Source: Hyphomicrobiales bacterium
GTDB lineage: Bacteria; Pseudomonadota; Alphaproteobacteria; Rhizobiales; Xanthobacteraceae
Assembly (NCBI GenBank): GCA_017305715.1
Contig: JAFKKG010000043.1
Location: forward strand, 1-55,890
Reading direction: 5' to 3'
Length of the DNA stretch: 55,890 nt
Each line of letters starts with the position of its first letter. The stretch's first letter is position 1. Below are positions 32,760-41,130 of the stretch, one piece after another. The notes beneath the pieces are model-generated. The model saw only the letters and a program-made list of their open reading frames with translations, was not told the origin of the DNA and made no database searches. Made by a program: the position numbers and the translations under genes.

Positions 32760-35339
32760 TCAGGGAAGCGAGCGTGCCACCCGGAACCCGATATCGTCGT
32801 GGCGCGCATCGGGGCTGACCTTGGCCCGCGCGGCCGGACGTAGCGCCGCTTCACCGCCGAACCAGTCCCCGCCACGGACGGTCCGCGTCTGGCAGGCCGG
32901 CTCGGTGCGGGCCGCGCTATCCGGCTTCGCCGACGCGTAATCGGCGTAGAAGCAATCCTCGGTCCATTCCCAGACATTGCCGATCAGGTCGTAGAGGCCG
33001 AACGCGTTGGGCGGGAAAGACCCGACAGGAGCGGTGAACGGATAGTTGTCCTTGCAATTCATGTACGGCGAATCAGCCGGCAGGCCGGCCTCCTTCGCCG
33101 ACTGATCGGCGCCATTGACGAACTTGCAGAGTTCGCCGGCATCGTTGGTCACGCCGAACCGGGAGGTGCCTCCGGCGCGGGCGGCATATTCGAATTCGGC
33201 CTCGGAGAGCAGGCGGTAGGATTTGCCCGTCACCTGCGAAAGCCATTCGACATAGGCTTTCGCGTCCTTCCAGCTCACGCAGACCGCCGGATGAGAGCCG
33301 TCCTGCTGGAAGCCGGGATTGAGGTAGGAGCGGTTGGCGCGCTCCTGCGGGATGTTGTTTTCGAAGGTGAAGCAGCGGTCGGCATCCTTGTACCCCGAGC
33401 GCTTCACGAAGGTCGCGAACTCCTCGCGCGTGACTTCGAACCGGCCGACGGCAAAGGCCTGCCGGACGATCGAGCGGTGCTGCGGCGCTTCATTGGCCGC
33501 CGCGATGCCGGCTTCGATATCATTCCTGTTCGAACCCATCAGCACTTCGCCCGGGGCCACCGTCACCATCTCCGGACAGTCCGGGCAATCCCGGAACGGA
33601 TCGGCGATCTTGAAGCGCGGCTCCTCGGTCTTCGCCGGTCCGCCGACTCGCGGATCCGGGATCACCAGCGCCGCCAGCTTCATGGTCTCGGCGGCCTTGG
33701 CCTGTTCGGCGGCCCGGGCTTGCTCTGCCGCCTTTGCGCGTGCGGCGTCGGCGGCCCTGGCTTCTTCCTGTGCTTTCTGCTTCAGGAACGCTTCGCGCTC
33801 CCGCGCCGCTCTCGCCGCTTCCTCGGCCTTGGTTTTTTCGGCGGCAATCCGGGCGTCCTGGGCGATCCTGGCCTGCTCCGCAGCCTTGGCTTGTTCGGCG
33901 GCTCTGGCTTGCTCGGCGATTCTGGCTTGCTCTGCCGCTTTGGCTTGCTCCACCGCCTTGATGCGGGCGGCCTCGGCGGCCCTGGCGTCTTCCAGCGCTT
34001 TCTGCCTCAGGACGGCCTCGCGTTCCCGGACCGCTTTCGCGGCTTCGTCGGCCTTGGCCTTTTCTGCGGCGGCAATTCTGGCGTCCTGTGCGGCCTTGGC
34101 CAGTTCCGCAGCCTTGGCTTGTTCCGCAGCCTTTGTGCGCGCGGCTTCGGCTAGTCTGGCTTGCTCCTGCGCTCTGGCCAGTTCCTGCGCCTTCTGCCTT
34201 TCCAGCGCGTCACGCTCGCGGGCCGCTTTCGCGGCCGCTTCCTCGGCCCGGGCCTTTTCGGCCGCGGCAATCCTCGCGTCTGGCGAGGTCTTGGCCCGCG
34301 CAGCGGCCTTGGAGCGCTCGAACTCGGCGTTCCTGGCATCCACCTGGGCCTGTCTGGCGGCCTCTTCGCTGGCGCTGGCTTGCGCCGCCAGGGCCTTGTC
34401 GCGTTGCGCCCTGGCCAGATCGGTATAGAAGCCGTTCGGATAGCGCGCGATGAAGGAGTCCCACGCCGACGGCACGTTGATTTGCAGGGCGAGCTGGTAA
34501 TCGTTTCGGGCCGCCATGTAGGGATCGGGGGCCGGTGCGGCGGGCGGAGGCGTCGGCGCCGCCGGCGTCCCAGGGACCAGGGCGACGTCCTCGCCACCAA
34601 GCGAGCCGTACACGAAGGGTTCCTGCTTGTTGTTGGTGGCCTTGAGCACATCGTCGCGGACAAAGCCGAACGCCTTGCGCAGATCGAGGCCCGGTCGCGG
34701 CAGATGCTTTACCAGCGCGGCGGTGAACGGGCTGTTCTTTTCGTCGCCATCGATCGCGGTGTAGCCGGCCTTCGCGGCATAGGCGATCATGGTGTTCGGA
34801 CTGGCCGGTTCGACCATGATCAGCCCGCGCGAGGCCGAACGTGTGGCGACGGCGGACTTCATCCGCTTCTTGAAGGGATTGTCGCGGCACGCATCGAGAA
34901 TGATGAGCCGAAGCTGCTTGGCCGGATCGATCACCGTCAGGATGCGATCGAGCGGTACGGCTTCATCGAAAGCATCGATATCGCGTTCAAGCACGGCATC
35001 AACCGGGATCAGGTAATTGGTGCCGTCGATCTCGACGCCGTGCCCGGCAAAATAGATGATGGCGACGTCGGCGCCGCGCGCATTCTCGGAGAAGTCGCGC
35101 AAGGCGCGGCGCATGTCGGTCGCCCGCAGATCGAGTTTGAGATCGACGACATCGAAGCCCGCGGTCTTGAGCATCGCCGCCATGGCCTTGGCGTCGTTCG
35201 TCGGGTTGACCAGCGCCGGCACCCGTTCATAGGCACCACTACCCATCACCAGCGCGATCCGCCTTGCGGCAAAGGCGGGCTGGCTGCAGAGCCACATCGT
35301 CAGGATGGCCAGGGCAGTGGCGAAAACGGCGCGCATCAT
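32760..35339 (-). CDS. Secreted caspase-like (peptidase C14) / coiled-coil / SUMF1 fusion protein
   Basis: An 859-residue exported protein. Signal peptide 1-24 (cleavage after AFA). Residues 26-250 form a caspase-like p20 domain with both catalytic residues present: H100 in IIYFAGHGVEIDG and C151 in LIILDACRDNPF. A Pro-rich linker (about 258-275) leads to a 270-residue Ala/Glu/Lys/Arg helix of TolA-like character (about 310-580), encoded by internally repetitive DNA. The C-terminal SUMF1/FGE-like domain (600-859) has GEVLMGSNRND, FEVTREEFATFV, GNVWEWTEDC and TVRGGDWFGG. The cysteine expected after RGGS in true formylglycine-generating enzymes is missing, so sulfatase activation is unlikely. 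Role unknown; envelope sensing or proteolysis is inference. Confidence 0.85.
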   Translation of the reverse strand: MMRAVFATALAILTMWLCSQPAFAARRIALVMGSGAYERVPALVNPTNDAKAMAAMLKTAGFDVVDLKLDLRATDMRRALRDFSENARGADVAIIYFAGHGVEIDGTNYLIPVDAVLERDIDAFDEAVPLDRILTVIDPAKQLRLIILDACRDNPFKKRMKSAVATRSASRGLIMVEPASPNTMIAYAAKAGYTAIDGDEKNSPFTAALVKHLPRPGLDLRKAFGFVRDDVLKATNNKQEPFVYGSLGGEDVALVPGTPAAPTPPPAAPAPDPYMAARNDYQLALQINVPSAWDSFIARYPNGFYTDLARAQRDKALAAQASASEEAARQAQVDARNAEFERSKAAARAKTSPDARIAAAEKARAEEAAAKAARERDALERQKAQELARAQEQARLAEAARTKAAEQAKAAELAKAAQDARIAAAEKAKADEAAKAVREREAVLRQKALEDARAAEAARIKAVEQAKAAEQARIAEQARAAEQAKAAEQARIAQDARIAAEKTKAEEAARAAREREAFLKQKAQEEARAADAARAKAAEQARAAEQAKAAETMKLAALVIPDPRVGGPAKTEEPRFKIADPFRDCPDCPEMVTVAPGEVLMGSNRNDIEAGIAAANEAPQHRSIVRQAFAVGRFEVTREEFATFVKRSGYKDADRCFTFENNIPQERANRSYLNPGFQQDGSHPAVCVSWKDAKAYVEWLSQVTGKSYRLLSEAEFEYAARAGGTSRFGVTNDAGELCKFVNGADQSAKEAGLPADSPYMNCKDNYPFTAPVGSFPPNAFGLYDLIGNVWEWTEDCFYADYASAKPDSAARTEPACQTRTVRGGDWFGGEAALRPAARAKVSPDARHDDIGFRVARSLP

Positions 35340-35359
35340 TCCTCAACCTACACGGCGCA

Positions 35360-35368
35360 ACTATAGCA
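35360..35368 (-). promoter_or_regulatory. Possible extended -10 of the caspase-like gene
   Basis: On the minus strand the sequence reads TGCTATAGT, an extended -10 pattern, about 20 bases before the start codon. No clear -35 lies 16-18 bases upstream. It implies a very short leader. Confidence 0.3.
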
Positions 35369-35390
35369 TAAGTAGGCCGCGATCGATACC

Positions 35391-35405
35391 CGTCCGTGAC
35401 GGACG
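35391..35405. repeat. Short perfect hairpin CGTCCG-TGA-CGGACG
   Basis: A 6-bp stem with a three-base loop in the 107-bp gap between the caspase-like gene start and the end of the CoA-ligase gene. It may be part of a terminator for the transport operon, but no T-run follows on the minus strand. Confidence 0.3.
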
Positions 35406-35446
35406 TCACAGTTCGCGGCACTGCCAGCAACAGCCGTCAGGCAAAT

Positions 35447-36679
35447 TCAGCGCTCGTCGGATATCACCTTCCCGTCGTTCGGCAGCGAACCTGCGCCGAC
35501 CAGTTCAACATTTCCGCCGAGCTTTGTCACCGCGCGCAATGTCGCCGACAACTCGCCCTGAACGCTATCGCTTGGTGACGTGCTCTCCGCCTTCAAGGTC
35601 ATCAGGTCGCTTTCGCCCGATCGCGTCACGACGAGGCGCAGCCGTCCGAGTTCGGGGTGTCGCTTGCCGATCTCGGCGATCTGCTCCGGCCGCACGAACA
35701 TGCCCTTGACCTTGGTGGTCTGGTCGGCGCGGCCCATCCATCCCTTGATGCGCATATTGGTGCGGCCGCATGAACTGGCGCCCGGCAGCGCCGCGGTGAG
35801 GTCGCCCAGCGCGAGCCGGATCCAGGGGTGGTGCGGATCGAGCGAGGTGACGACGATCTCGCCGACATCGCCGGGAGCCACGGGATCGCCGGTGCCCGGC
35901 CGCACGATTTCGAAGATCAGGTCCTCGTTAACGACCATGCCGTCATGGGCGGCCGTCTCGAAGGCGATCAGGCCGAGGTCGGCGGTGCCGAACGCCTGGT
36001 AGGCGTCGATGCCGCGCGCCTTGATTTCATCCTGCAGCGATTTCGGAAAGGCCGCGCCGGACACCAGCGCGCGCCTGATCGAGGAGACATCACGCCCGCT
36101 GCTCGTGGCGGCATCCAGCAGGATCTTGAGGAAATCCGGCGTGCCGCTGTAGCCGACAGGCCGATAGGCCTCGATCAGTTCGAACTGCGCGTCGGTGTTG
36201 CCGGGCCCGGCGGGGATCACGGCACAGCCGAGCGCCCGTGCCGAGGCGTCGAAAATGAAGCCGCCGGGCGTCAGGTGATAGCTGAAGGTGTTGAGCACGA
36301 CGTCGCCGGGGCGGAACCCGGCTGCGAATAGCGCGCGTGCGCCGCGCCAGGGGTCGGCATGAACGGCTTCAGGTTCGAAGATCGGTCCCGGCGAGGTGAA
36401 CAGCCGCCCGAATGATCCCAGAGGCCCCGCCACCAGCCCGCCGAACGGCGGTGACGCCTTGTGCAGGGCAGGGAGTTCTGACTTGCGCAGCACCGGCAGG
36501 CGCGCCAGCGCGGCGCGGTCGGTCACCGAAGCCGGATCGGTGCCCTTCAGGCGCTCGGCATAGGCAGGGGCCGCCATCGCCCGGCGCAGCACGTCCGGCA
36601 ATCGGGAGAACAATTCGGTCTCGCGCTGGATAGGCTCGCGCGTTTCGAGGGCATCGTACTGCTCGGTCATGGCGGTCAC
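35447..36679 (-). CDS. PaaK-like (phenylacetate-CoA ligase family) protein with degenerate P-loop
   Basis: A 410-residue protein of the PaaK/AMP-binding superfamily: YSGTPDFLKILL, FGTADLGLIAFE, GEIVVTSLDPHHPWIRLALGDL and a C-terminal TTKVKGMFVRPEQIAEI follow PaaK order. At the position of the ATP-binding SSGTTGKPT loop it reads FTSPGPIFEPE (about 94-104), so adenylation by the standard loop is doubtful, although such SPGPI-type proteins may be a distinct active subgroup. It is the last gene of the Liv-type operon and overlaps the LivF-type stop as GTGA; GTG 36,679 has GGAAG eight bases upstream, with ATG 36,670 as alternative. Confidence 0.75.
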   Translation of the reverse strand: MTAMTEQYDALETREPIQRETELFSRLPDVLRRAMAAPAYAERLKGTDPASVTDRAALARLPVLRKSELPALHKASPPFGGLVAGPLGSFGRLFTSPGPIFEPEAVHADPWRGARALFAAGFRPGDVVLNTFSYHLTPGGFIFDASARALGCAVIPAGPGNTDAQFELIEAYRPVGYSGTPDFLKILLDAATSSGRDVSSIRRALVSGAAFPKSLQDEIKARGIDAYQAFGTADLGLIAFETAAHDGMVVNEDLIFEIVRPGTGDPVAPGDVGEIVVTSLDPHHPWIRLALGDLTAALPGASSCGRTNMRIKGWMGRADQTTKVKGMFVRPEQIAEIGKRHPELGRLRLVVTRSGESDLMTLKAESTSPSDSVQGELSATLRAVTKLGGNVELVGAGSLPNDGKVISDER

Positions 36680-37515
36680 AGCCAGCGCTTCCGGCGCTTG
36701 AAGCTCTTCAGGTTTTTAAAACTCTTGCGCTGGTCGCCGGCGCCGCCGAGGTAGAATTCCTTCACGTCCTCATTGTCGCGCAATTCGTCGGCCGAGCCGT
36801 CGAGCACCACCTTGCCCTGTTCCATGATGTAGCCATGGCTTGCGACCGAGAGCGCCGCGCGCGCGTTCTGTTCGACCAGCAGGATGGTGACGCCGAGATC
36901 GCGGTTGATCTCCTTGATGATGGCGAACACCTCCTTGACCAGCAGCGGCGACAGTCCCATCGACGGCTCGTCCATCAGGATCATCTTCGGCCGCGCCATC
37001 AGCGCACGTCCGATCGCCAGCATCTGCTGCTCGCCGCCGGAGAGGTAGCCGGCGAGCCCGGTGCGCTCCTTGAGGCGCGGGAAATAGTTGAAGACCATGT
37101 CGATGTCGGCGCCGACCTCGTTGTCGCCGCGGGTGAAGGCGCCGAGCTTGAGGTTTTCGATTGACGTCATGTCGGCGATGATGCGGCGGCCTTCCATCAC
37201 CTGGAAGATGCCGCGGCGCACGATCTTGTCGGGATCGATGCCGTTGATCCGCTCACCATTGAACACGATCTCGCCGCGGGTGACTTCGCCGTCTTCGGTC
37301 TTGAGCAGCCCGGAGATCGCCTTCAGTGTGGTCGACTTGCCGGCGCCGTTGGCGCCGAGCAACGCCACGATCGCACCATTCGGCACCTCGAGGCTCAATC
37401 CGCGCAGTACCAGGATGACGTTGTCGTACACCACCTCGATGTTGCGCACGTCGAGCAGCGGCGCGGTGGCGGTGACGGCGCTTGGAGCGCGAGCAGCTTC
37501 GGCAGCTTGGGTCAT
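36676..37515 (-). CDS. livF: LivF-type ABC ATPase (branched-chain-amino-acid-type importer)
   Basis: About 279 residues. LLGANGAGKSTTLKAISG is Walker A; LSGGEQQMLAIGRALMARP the signature; MILMDEPSMGLSPLL Walker B; the downstream LLVEQNARAAL is a LivF-specific run. The protein has an unusual ~25-residue basic tail (KSFKNLKSFKRRKRW) absent from ordinary LivF. ATG 37,515 is preferred, because the ATG at 37,545 lies inside a palindromic repeat. The cargo is set by the binding protein, not by this subunit. Confidence 0.88.
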   Translation of the reverse strand: MTQAAEAARAPSAVTATAPLLDVRNIEVVYDNVILVLRGLSLEVPNGAIVALLGANGAGKSTTLKAISGLLKTEDGEVTRGEIVFNGERINGIDPDKIVRRGIFQVMEGRRIIADMTSIENLKLGAFTRGDNEVGADIDMVFNYFPRLKERTGLAGYLSGGEQQMLAIGRALMARPKMILMDEPSMGLSPLLVKEVFAIIKEINRDLGVTILLVEQNARAALSVASHGYIMEQGKVVLDGSADELRDNEDVKEFYLGGAGDQRKSFKNLKSFKRRKRWL

Positions 37516-37540
37516 GTCAGCTTTGTCATTTGAGAGGTTC

Positions 37541-37586
37541 GTCATGCCGGGCGAAAGCGCGAAGCGCGTCTTCGCCCGGCCATGAC
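37541..37586. repeat. REP-like palindromic element
   Basis: Imperfect inverted repeat: GTCATGCCGGGCGAA at 37,541 and TTCGCCCGGCCATGAC ending at 37,586 enclose a GCGCGAAGCGCG core. It occupies the gap between the LivF-type and binding-protein genes and resembles the palindromes common between Bradyrhizobium genes. Confidence 0.6.
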
Positions 37587-37602
37587 GTCTGCGATGGTTA
37601 CT

Positions 37603-38883
37603 CTACCAGCCGAGCCATTCCGCCTTGCGCGGCAGATCGATGACCTTGACCTTCTCGAGCTTGATCGCGCCGTTCTTGACGAGATCGTTGAGCGGCGCAT
37701 CGGTCCCACCGGTGACCTTCATCCGATAAAGATCGACCTTGAGCGTGCCGCGGTGATCCTTGTCGGTCCAGGTCGACGGATTGCAGACGCCGTCCATGCC
37801 TGCCGGCACCCAGTTGGCCTTCTGATAGAAGCCCTTCTTGACGTTCTCGCCGGTGGCGCCGCCGTTCTTGGCGGCCCATTCGACGGCTTCCTTCATGTAG
37901 AGCGCGGTGCAGACGCCGGCGATATAGTGGACCGGACGATAGGCCGTGCCGGCCGCATCCGACATCTTGGAGATTTCCATCACGGTCTTCATGCCGGGTG
38001 CGTCGCCGCCCCAGGCCACGGCCGTGCGCAGCGGAAACACCACGCCATCGGCGGCGGCACCGGCGGCCTTGGCGGCGTTCTCGTCCATGCCCCAGACGTT
38101 GCCGAGGAACTGGACGTCGACACCGGCGGCCTTGCAGGCGTTCAGCACCGAGATGTTGGAGCCTGCGGTATTGCCGAGATAGGCGTAGTTGGCGCCGGAG
38201 CTCTTCAAGGTCAGGCACTGCGCGCTGTAGTCGCCGGGCGTCAACGCGAACACGATCGGCGGCAACAGGTCGAAGCCGAGTTCAGCCGCGATGGCTTCGC
38301 CGGCCGCCTTCGGAGCGTTCGGATATGGATGGTTGGCGCCCATATGGACGAATTTCGGCTTGCCGGGCTTGCCCTTGGCCTTCCAGTCGTCGGCAGCCCA
38401 GGTCAGCATGCCCCGCACGGCGTCCGAATAGCTCGGGCCGTAGAAGAAATTATAGGGCGCAGGCTTGGCCTTGCCGCCGGCGCCGGTCGGGTCCGAAAGC
38501 GCGGCCGCGTAGGAACCCGAGATATCGGGGATCTTGTCTTCGGCGAGGAAGCCGGTCAGGGCTTCGGTGTCGGCGGTGCCCCATCCGAGAATGGCCGAAA
38601 CCTTGTCGGCGCCCGACCATTTCTTGTACTGGGCGATCGCGCGCGGCACCTGATAGCCGTAGTCGACGGTATCGACATTGACCTTGGCGCCGTTGATGCC
38701 GCCGTTCTTGTTGATCCAGGCATAGGCGTCCGCGACGCCCTGTCCGAACGGTGTTCCGACGTCGGACGTCGCGCCCGAATAATCAGCCAGATGGCCGAGC
38801 GAAATGGGGGCCTGCGCGCTCGCTGAAGTGGCGCCCAGCAGGAGCGCGAGCGAGGCCGTGCTCAGTAAGGTCTTCATCGTCAT
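37603..38883 (-). CDS. Liv-type periplasmic substrate-binding protein
   Basis: About 426 residues. Signal peptide (LLSTASLALLLGATSASAQ, cleavage near the AQ) is followed by a type 1 periplasmic-binding fold (Peripla_BP_6): ISLGHLADYSGATSDVGTP, KVSAILGWGTADTEAL, CLTLKSSGANYAYLGN and WAAKNGGATGENVKKG. It belongs to the longer class that includes binding proteins for aromatic and aliphatic acids as well as amino acids. ATG 38,883 has GGAGGA seven to eight bases upstream; the frame is open to 38,904. Flanked by the LivM-type permease and the LivF-type ATPase. Confidence 0.85.
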   Translation of the reverse strand: MTMKTLLSTASLALLLGATSASAQAPISLGHLADYSGATSDVGTPFGQGVADAYAWINKNGGINGAKVNVDTVDYGYQVPRAIAQYKKWSGADKVSAILGWGTADTEALTGFLAEDKIPDISGSYAAALSDPTGAGGKAKPAPYNFFYGPSYSDAVRGMLTWAADDWKAKGKPGKPKFVHMGANHPYPNAPKAAGEAIAAELGFDLLPPIVFALTPGDYSAQCLTLKSSGANYAYLGNTAGSNISVLNACKAAGVDVQFLGNVWGMDENAAKAAGAAADGVVFPLRTAVAWGGDAPGMKTVMEISKMSDAAGTAYRPVHYIAGVCTALYMKEAVEWAAKNGGATGENVKKGFYQKANWVPAGMDGVCNPSTWTDKDHRGTLKVDLYRMKVTGGTDAPLNDLVKNGAIKLEKVKVIDLPRKAEWLGW

Positions 38884-38939
38884 CAACTGTTCCTCCGGTT
38901 TCATCTCGAGGTCTTCTTATTGTCTGTCCCGTTCCGACC

Positions 38940-40013
38940 TCAATGCGAGAACGGGTAGAGTTTCCAGTACGCCTTGATGCGCCGCCATCGGTGCGCGAGT
39001 CCGTCCGGTTCGAACACCAGGAAGACGATGATGATGAGCCCGATTGCCATCTCGCGCAGGAAGGCGATGTTGTTCTTCAATCCGAGAACGGTGTCGATCG
39101 GGCTGCCGCGCAGCGCGACGCTGAGCCATTCCATCGATTCCGGCAGCAGCACCATGAAGGCGGTGCCCATCAGGGTGCCCGCCACCGAGCCGATGCCGCC
39201 GATGATGATCATCGCCAGGAAGATGATCGAGCGGTCGATGCCAAAACCTTCGTTGGAGACGACCTGGTTGTAATGCGCATAGAGCGCGCCGCCGACGCCG
39301 GCAAAGAAGGCGGCCAGCCCGAACGACAGCGTGCGGTACTTCGTCAGATTGATGCCCATGATCTCGGCGGACAGATAGTGATCGCGCACGGCAACCAGCG
39401 CACGGCCGTCGCGCGAGCGGATCAGATTGGTCACCAGCAGATAACAGATGATCACATAGGCCAGCACGACGTAGAAATATTTCTTATCGCCGCGCAGCGA
39501 ATAGCCGAAGATCGAGAACGCCTCGGCGCTCGCCGGCACGCTGCCGCCGGTGAACCATTCGGCGCGTGCGAAGAAATCCAGCAGGATGTATTGCGCGGCC
39601 AGCGTCGCGATCGCGAGATAAAGCCCTTTCAGGCGCGCGGCAGGAAGGCCGAAAATCAGGCCGACCCCGGCCGTGACGATGCCTGCGAGCGGAATGCAGA
39701 AGAATACCGGGATGCCGAACCGGTTCGAAAGATAGGCTGACGTGAAAGCCCCGAACCCGAAGAACGCCGCATGGCCGATCGAGATCTGGCCGGTGAAGCC
39801 GACGACGATGTTGAGGCCGAGGGCGGCGATGCCGAAGATGCCGATCTGGATCAGCAGGCTGAGGGTATATTCATTGAGGACCTGCGGCGCAAAGCAGATC
39901 AGGATGATACCAACGATCATCGCGTTGCGGCTCGTCCGGGTCGGAAACACGGTGGTGTCCGCCGCATAGGTGGTGCGGAAATCTCCGGCGGGGATCAGGG
40001 TCTGGGTTGCCAT
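38940..40013 (-). CDS. livM: LivM-type ABC permease
   Basis: A 357-residue inner-membrane protein of the LivM family. It has GLNIVVGFTGQISIGHAAFFG near the first helices, LIFGLPAARLKGLYLAIATLA, the coupling-helix motif RALVAVRDHYLSAEIMGINLTKYR and FGLAAFFAGVGGALYAHYNQ, about nine hydrophobic segments in all. It forms the channel with the LivH-type permease encoded six bases upstream. Confidence 0.9.
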   Translation of the reverse strand: MATQTLIPAGDFRTTYAADTTVFPTRTSRNAMIVGIILICFAPQVLNEYTLSLLIQIGIFGIAALGLNIVVGFTGQISIGHAAFFGFGAFTSAYLSNRFGIPVFFCIPLAGIVTAGVGLIFGLPAARLKGLYLAIATLAAQYILLDFFARAEWFTGGSVPASAEAFSIFGYSLRGDKKYFYVVLAYVIICYLLVTNLIRSRDGRALVAVRDHYLSAEIMGINLTKYRTLSFGLAAFFAGVGGALYAHYNQVVSNEGFGIDRSIIFLAMIIIGGIGSVAGTLMGTAFMVLLPESMEWLSVALRGSPIDTVLGLKNNIAFLREMAIGLIIIVFLVFEPDGLAHRWRRIKAYWKLYPFSH

Positions 40014-40019
40014 GATGGG

Positions 40020-40913
40020 TTACACCCGCTCGATATCTTTGGTGCCGAACAGGCCATAGGGCTTGATCATCAGGATGATGATCAGCGCATAGAACGGCGC
40101 GATTTCGTAGAGATTGCCCCAGTGCAGATATTCGCTGTCGAGGAAATGCGCGAAGTTCTCCAACAGGCCGATGATGATGCCGCCGAGCACGGCGCCGCCG
40201 ACGCTGTCGAGGCCGCCGAGGATCGCGGCCGGAAACACCTTGACGCCATAGGCCGAGAGTCCGGCCGAGACGCCGTTGACGACCGCCACCACGACGCCGG
40301 CCACCGCCGAAACCGTCGCCGAGATCGCCCAGGCCATCGCGAACACGCTCTTCACCGAGATGCCGAGTGACTGCGCCACCTGCTGGTTGAACGCGGTGGC
40401 GCGCATCGCGAGGCCGTATTTGGACAGGCGGAAGAACCATGCCATGCCCACCATCATCGCCAGCGAGACCGCCAGACTCATCAAATACACGGTCTGCACC
40501 TGCAGCCCGAGGATGTTGACGTTCTGGGTGGTGAAGATGCGCGGAAACGGCTGCAAATTGACGCCGAAGATCCATTTCATCAGCGCCGAGAACACGGTGG
40601 ACAGCGCGATCGTCACCATGATCACCGAGATGATCGGCTCGCCGATCATCGGGCGCAGGATCACCACCTGGATGGCGATGCCGAACACGAACATGAAGAC
40701 CAGCGTGATCGGCATGCCGAGGTAGAACGGCACCTGGTATTTCGTGAGCAACCACCAGCACACCCAGGCGCCGATCAGCAGCAACTCGCCCTGCGCGAAA
40801 TTCACTACCTGGGTGGCCTTGTAGATCAGCACAAACGACATCGCGACCACGCCATAGAGCGTGCCGACCACGAGGCCGTTGACCAGAAGCTGGATCAGGA
40901 GCTGGGTGTTCAT
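40020..40913 (-). CDS. livH: LivH-type ABC permease
   Basis: A 297-residue membrane protein: QLLVNGLVVGTLYGVVAMSF, FAQGELLLIGAWVCW, LAMRATAFNQQVAQSLGISV (coupling loop), AWAISATVSAVAGVVVA and AILGGLDSVGGAVLGGIIIG identify LivH. ATG 40,913 gives the normal N-terminus; the frame continues upstream only through the intergenic palindromic repeat. The acyl-CoA synthetase gene lies upstream across that repeat. Confidence 0.9.
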   Translation of the reverse strand: MNTQLLIQLLVNGLVVGTLYGVVAMSFVLIYKATQVVNFAQGELLLIGAWVCWWLLTKYQVPFYLGMPITLVFMFVFGIAIQVVILRPMIGEPIISVIMVTIALSTVFSALMKWIFGVNLQPFPRIFTTQNVNILGLQVQTVYLMSLAVSLAMMVGMAWFFRLSKYGLAMRATAFNQQVAQSLGISVKSVFAMAWAISATVSAVAGVVVAVVNGVSAGLSAYGVKVFPAAILGGLDSVGGAVLGGIIIGLLENFAHFLDSEYLHWGNLYEIAPFYALIIILMIKPYGLFGTKDIERV

Positions 40914-40945
40914 GCGAATTGACTCGTGAGGGACATGCGCTTCTT

Positions 40946-41092
40946 CCCCTCTCCCCTTGTGGGAGAGGGTGGCTTCGCGAAGCGAAGACGGGTGAGGGGT
41001 TGTCTCCGCATCGGAACTGCTCCGAGAGAACCCCTCACCCAACCGAGTTCGGATCGACTAGCAGTGATGCCCTCTCCCACAAGGGGAGAGGG
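40946..41092. repeat. Nested palindromic intergenic element (147 bp)
   Basis: Outer arms of 23 bases (40,947-40,969 and 41,070-41,092) are perfect inverse complements, and each arm is itself palindromic (CCCTCTCCC/GGGAGAGGG). Inner arms CGGGTGAGGGGTT (40,989) and AACCCCTCACCC (41,029) continue the dyad. It sits inside the operon between the FadD-like and LivH-type genes. This is a common type of non-coding repeat in Bradyrhizobium and relatives. Confidence 0.75.
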
Positions 41093-41130
41093 CGCATCAA
41101 TTGGCACCGCGATGTGGGTTGTCCGCATCT

